This document shows positions 61,331-64,000 of a stretch of DNA of 64,000 nucleotides, one piece after another (position 1 is the stretch's first letter; every line of letters begins with the position of its first letter). Source of the DNA: Lachnospiraceae bacterium A4 (GTDB lineage Bacteria; Bacillota; Clostridia; Lachnospirales; Lachnospiraceae); the NCBI GenBank assembly GCA_000403215.2, contig KE159527.1, positions 45,497-109,496 of the forward strand, read 5' to 3'. Both the position numbers and the translations under genes were made by a program. A model generated the notes under the pieces. It was given only the letters and a program-made list of their open reading frames with translations, ran no database searches and had not been told where the DNA came from.

Positions 61331-61451
61331 ATGCCCCCTCCTTCAATATCCCCTTTTATGGGGATTTACTATGTATTATTTTGTATATCGTATCACACAG
61401 TATATTGTTTGTCAATAATTGAGGTATTTCTTTGGATTTCTATTTACAATT

Positions 61452-61576
61452 GAAGGGCTGATATAATTATAGGATTCAGTACGAAAGAGACTTGTCGCCT
61501 TTCCTCACTTTTTTGACAGGCGTTGCTTTGGTTACGAAGTGGAACGTACTTCAACTGATTGATTGTTCAGCCCTTC
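61452..61576. repeat. Inverted-repeat-bounded 125-bp segment
   Basis: GAAGGGCTGA at 61452 and TCAGCCCTTC at 61567 face each other across 105 bp; inside, GTACG and CGTAC form a second, weaker dyad. It could be a small mobile-element remnant or a structured RNA. I cannot assign it. The remaining part of this 358-bp gap shows only the terminator at 61645. Confidence 0.4.
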
Positions 61577-61644
61577 ACTCCATTCTCATTACAGGAATTT
61601 CTTCACTTGCAACAAACTGTAAAAGGGTCATCAATAAAGGATTT

Positions 61645-61686
61645 AAAAACAGACCGGCGCATACGCTTCTCCGCATATGCGCCGGT
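61645..61686 (-). terminator. Strong terminator after the surface-protein remnant
   Basis: On the minus strand ACCGGCGCATATGC, short loop, GCGTATGCGCCGGT, then TCTGTTTTT. The stem is about 14 bp and GC-rich. Confidence 0.85.
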
Positions 61687-61688
61687 TC

Positions 61689-62177
61689 TCATACACTGGT
61701 CCAAAAAATACCGTTGTCTCCTTTCCATATATTTTTCAGACTGTCGACAGCCTTCTCCACAAAGTCTGTCAAGGTCTTTCCGTTTAAGTTATTCGCCTTG
61801 ATATTGACATTTTTCGTTATGCTTCCGACCGCACGATCACCGTCGCCGGAGATGGCCAGCGTGGCTTTGCCTTTCGCAGTTGCGTTCGTCCAAACCACGT
61901 TATAGCATCCCGGATCAACCGTCGTACCATCTCCTACAGCACCCACGTACAGCCTCAAATACACTGCATTCGGATCATCCGGAACTTTTTCTTTAGAAGG
62001 GTCGTTTCCTTCAGGCGTATAGAAAGTATTCCCATTATATTCCAGATTCTTTATTTTCTTATTTGTCCGTCTTTCATAGAGCATTACCCGTGCTTTTGAC
62101 AGATTGACTGCCCCGTCGGCTTTCTTTCTATACCTCCCCCATTTTCCTATGCCTGCACGTTCTATCCTGTGCCTTTG
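61689..62177 (-). pseudogene. C-terminal remnant of a secreted surface protein
   Basis: The open frame from 62084 has no ribosome site, and the same frame continues upstream for 31 codons to a TGA with protein-like sequence (ERAGIGKWGRYRKKADG; AVNLSKARVML), so it is a tail without its start. It contains YVGAVGDGTTVDPGCYNVVW and KATLAISGDGDRAVGSITKN, phrases resembling the small beta-domains repeated in large Firmicute surface proteins (TItGkGnYtGt type). It retains its stop and terminator. Best read as the 3' end of a large cell-surface gene left by a deletion. Confidence 0.6.
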
Positions 62178-62234
62178 TCAATATATTATTACGTGAACAG
62201 ATTTTATCATGTTTCGCGCATAATAGTAATTCAT

Positions 62235-62399
62235 CTAGTACAGCGTTTTCTTAATCCCCATATACTTAGTGCTTGATATTTTCGTCAGCGCAAGGCGGAG
62301 GAAGGAGGCAATGCGGTGGCATTGTTGACTGACGGCAACGCGGCGATGGCGTAAATAGCGAGTGCTAAGTGTATGAGGGATTAGGAAATGCTGTACTAG
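62235..62399. mobile_element. MITE-like palindromic element, 165 bp
   Basis: Ends are imperfect inverted repeats of about 38 bp: CTAGTACAGCGTTTTCTTAA at the left and, read from the other end, CTAGTACAGCATTTCCTAAT at the right. The core holds nested stems such as CAATGC-GGTG-GCATTG and CGTCAG...CTGACG and is much more GC-rich than its flanks. It encodes nothing and has no transposase; the build is that of a non-autonomous, miniature inverted-repeat element. The remaining bases 62400-62680 up to the regulator stop hold no gene that I can see. Confidence 0.65.
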
Positions 62400-62680
62400 T
62401 ATTCTTCGCACTTTTTGAGGTATAAATTGCGACTTTATTTCCCATGAGCAATGAGTATTGTAGGTACTATCAAGATTTTCAGTGCAAAAATAACGGAACT
62501 GATATTTTATACTTATATCGTTAAAAACAGCTCAACGGGAATAATTAGTGGCTATTTGCATAGTAACAGTTCAGCCTGTCCTTTATTTTATTGTCTGGCA
62601 GAAGCACACTTATGTTCATGAATATTTGTTCTTGATACTCTGGTATTTTATGCAGGATGTCTTATCACCAAGCCCCACCT

Positions 62681-63355
62681 TTACACTTCGAGCTTGTATC
62701 CCATACCCCAGACTGTTTTGATCAAGTCGCCTTTGCCGCCCATCTTGCTTCTTAATTTTTTTACGTGTGTATCAATGGTCCGCGCGTCGCCGAAATAGTC
62801 ATAATTCCATACACTGTTGAGAATTTTCTCTCTGGACAGGGCGATGCCCTTGTTTTCCATAAAGTATGTCAGCAGCTCAAATTCTTTAAAGCTTAGGTCA
62901 ATGCCCACGCCGTCGATTGTGACGACATGCGCAGCTTTGTCGATTGATATGCCGCCGTACTCAAGGACTTCGTTCTCTGCGAGCTGGCTGGTCCTGCGCA
63001 GAATGGCTTCCACTCTTGCCACCAAGATTTTGGGGCTGAACGGTTTTGCAATGTATTCATCTACTCCTAATTGGAATCCCTGAAGCTCATCGCGCTCATC
63101 TGTTCGAGCTGTCAGCATAATAATCGGAACTTTAGAATAATTTCTGATTTCCCTGCACACTTGCCAACCGTCCATTTTGGGCATCATCACATCAAGGATA
63201 ATCAGCGCAATATCCTGCTGTTCAAAGAACAGCTCGACTGCCTGACTGCCATCTTCGGCTTCCAGCACTTCATAATTTTGTTTTACAAGAAAATCCTTGA
63301 CAAGCTTGCGCATTCTGCTCTCGTCATCCACCACAAGTATTTTAAGCTTATTCAT
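62681..63355 (-). CDS. OmpR-family response regulator, probable partner of the kinase at 58551
   Basis: A 224-residue regulator. The receiver has D10-D11, phosphoacceptor Asp55 (ILDVMMPK), MLTARTDERDE and YIAKPFSPK. The winged-helix output ends with SREKILNSVWNYDYFGDARTID-type sequence, HVKKLRSKMGG and GMGYKLEV. It follows the coiled-coil protein gene by 20 bp. No kinase follows it; the next kinase on the strand is 2.6 kb downstream, after the PadR, remnant and MITE region. Confidence 0.94.
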   Translation of the reverse strand: MNKLKILVVDDESRMRKLVKDFLVKQNYEVLEAEDGSQAVELFFEQQDIALIILDVMMPKMDGWQVCREIRNYSKVPIIMLTARTDERDELQGFQLGVDEYIAKPFSPKILVARVEAILRRTSQLAENEVLEYGGISIDKAAHVVTIDGVGIDLSFKEFELLTYFMENKGIALSREKILNSVWNYDYFGDARTIDTHVKKLRSKMGGKGDLIKTVWGMGYKLEV

Positions 63356-63375
63356 ACAAGATCATACCCTTATTA

Positions 63376-63939
63376 TTACTCGGCAATCAGCAGCTCCTTC
63401 TCTTTCTCTCTGATTACCTGTTCTCTGTCGGATAGCTGCTGTTCCCATTCAGCGTAACGGTTTTGAAGCGTCCTTTCGTAATTTACGATTGTCGGATTCG
63501 AACCTGTGGTTGCTATCACAAACATGACAATCACCAAAACCAGCAGTCCGATATTCACTATTATTGATGTTTTCCTGCTGAAAAATTCCTGCTTTGGTTT
63601 TTCTTTTACAGGTTTACGGCTTGCCTGTATCCGCTCGATTGTTGGATTTGCACTCTCACGCATACTGTACACCCCATATATGGGGATATTGGCAATATCC
63701 TCCTGTGCATTATCATATAATATCCGTTGCAGCCTTTTGAGAAAATCATACCCAACAGGCGTTCTAAATACGCGGTTATTGACTGCCTTTTTATATACTG
63801 CATAGACCATCTCTTGATTCTGGTAATCCAGCTTCTCCTCAAGACGCTCTATGCGGATTTTCTCATTTTGAGCAAGTTCTGCATCTTGCTGGGTGCCAAA
63901 CTGGAACCCATTCACAACCCACTCTGTCTTATCTGCCAT
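63376..63939 (-). CDS. Membrane protein with cytoplasmic coiled coil, unknown function
   Basis: A 187-residue protein. A cytoplasmic N-terminal part with a helical stretch (ELAQNEKIRIERLEEKLDY) and a segment YKKAVNNRVFRTPVGYDFLKR, then a basic linker (SRKPVKEKPKQEFFSRK), one membrane helix (SIIVNIGLLVLVIVMFVIATTG) and an extracytoplasmic coiled-coil tail (YAEWEQQLSDREQVIREKEKE). No signal peptide. I start at 63939 because AGGGAGT lies upstream. It is 20 bp ahead of the response regulator and probably in its operon. I do not recognise the family. The last 61 bp of the window hold no further gene. Confidence 0.75.
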   Translation of the reverse strand: MADKTEWVVNGFQFGTQQDAELAQNEKIRIERLEEKLDYQNQEMVYAVYKKAVNNRVFRTPVGYDFLKRLQRILYDNAQEDIANIPIYGVYSMRESANPTIERIQASRKPVKEKPKQEFFSRKTSIIVNIGLLVLVIVMFVIATTGSNPTIVNYERTLQNRYAEWEQQLSDREQVIREKEKELLIAE

Positions 63940-64000
63940 CCGGTACTCCCTGCCTTTCGCTGGTCTCATTCGTCAGTGCTTGCTGGCAGAAACTATAGTC

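Noticed and set aside
1-64000. CRISPR arrays, rRNA genes, prophage or transposase genes
   Set aside because: No regularly spaced direct repeats, no rRNA-like sequence and no integrase, transposase or phage structural proteins seen on either strand.

Overview
The window reads as a chromosome segment of an anaerobic, spore-capable, low-to-mid GC Firmicute, most likely a Lachnospiraceae-type clostridium. The support is a SpoVAF/GerA-type spore germination protein, an oxygen-sensitive class III ribonucleotide reductase (nrdD/nrdG), a formate/nitrite channel, a ferredoxin-type aldo/keto reductase, strong GGAGG ribosome sites, and many one- and two-component regulators. I see no rRNA, CRISPR array, prophage or transposase gene. 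There is one tRNA, Leu-CAA.

Layout. 0.1-2.6 kb: a LytTR/GHKL two-component pair and a small lipoprotein. 2.7-4.2 kb: spoVAF-like. 4.2-7.5 kb: a nrdD-nrdG-dut operon behind a consensus promoter with two NrdR-like boxes. 7.7-14.8 kb: two tandem paralogous lipoproteins (propeller-like N-terminus plus solute-binding-like C-terminus), divergent from an OmpR-type response regulator and histidine kinase; all three promoters carry the same pair of TTTAGAGA boxes, 11 bp apart and 9 bp from a -10 element. 14.8-19.6 kb: an EF-G paralogue, tyrA, tspO, tRNA-Leu and a heptad-repeat protein. 19.6-21.8 kb: purine genes, an AICAR-transformylase-only PurH and an archaeal-type PurO, behind a ZTP riboswitch. 21.8-25.4 kb: a frameshifted alpha-amylase-family gene, an aldo/keto reductase and a TetR regulator. 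25.6-29.8 kb: a MarR-controlled heterodimeric ABC exporter. 29.8-36.4 kb: an ABC-F protein, greA, a formate/nitrite transporter, a LacI regulator, a lysA-like decarboxylase and a TrmB-like regulator. 36.5-39.9 kb: a BlaI/BlaR1-like pair with a long sensor C-terminus. 40.9-51.1 kb: an enlarged oligopeptide ABC system (oppABCDF) followed by an ApbE-like membrane protein and signal peptidase I. 51.3-53.4 kb: ung, hisF and hisH. 53.5-57.6 kb: an acidic-repeat membrane protein, a sirtuin-like protein lacking the usual catalytic histidine, and cheV. 57.8-63.9 kb: a lipoprotein, a histidine kinase and its probable response regulator, separated by about 2.6 kb that holds a PadR/DUF1700 pair, a surface-protein remnant and a MITE-like palindromic element.

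The best candidates for undescribed biology are (1) the self-contained regulon at 7.7-14.8 kb, in which the kinase/regulator pair appears to control two envelope lipoproteins that may be its own sensors; (2) the enlarged Opp system, with about 240 residues inserted in the OppD ATPase between Walker A and the Q-loop, a large extracytoplasmic insert in OppB and two extra membrane helices on OppF; and (3) the pairing of an atypical class-M-like sirtuin with a repeat-rich acidic membrane protein beside cheV. All functional statements come from reading the sequence and from family knowledge; no database search was run.
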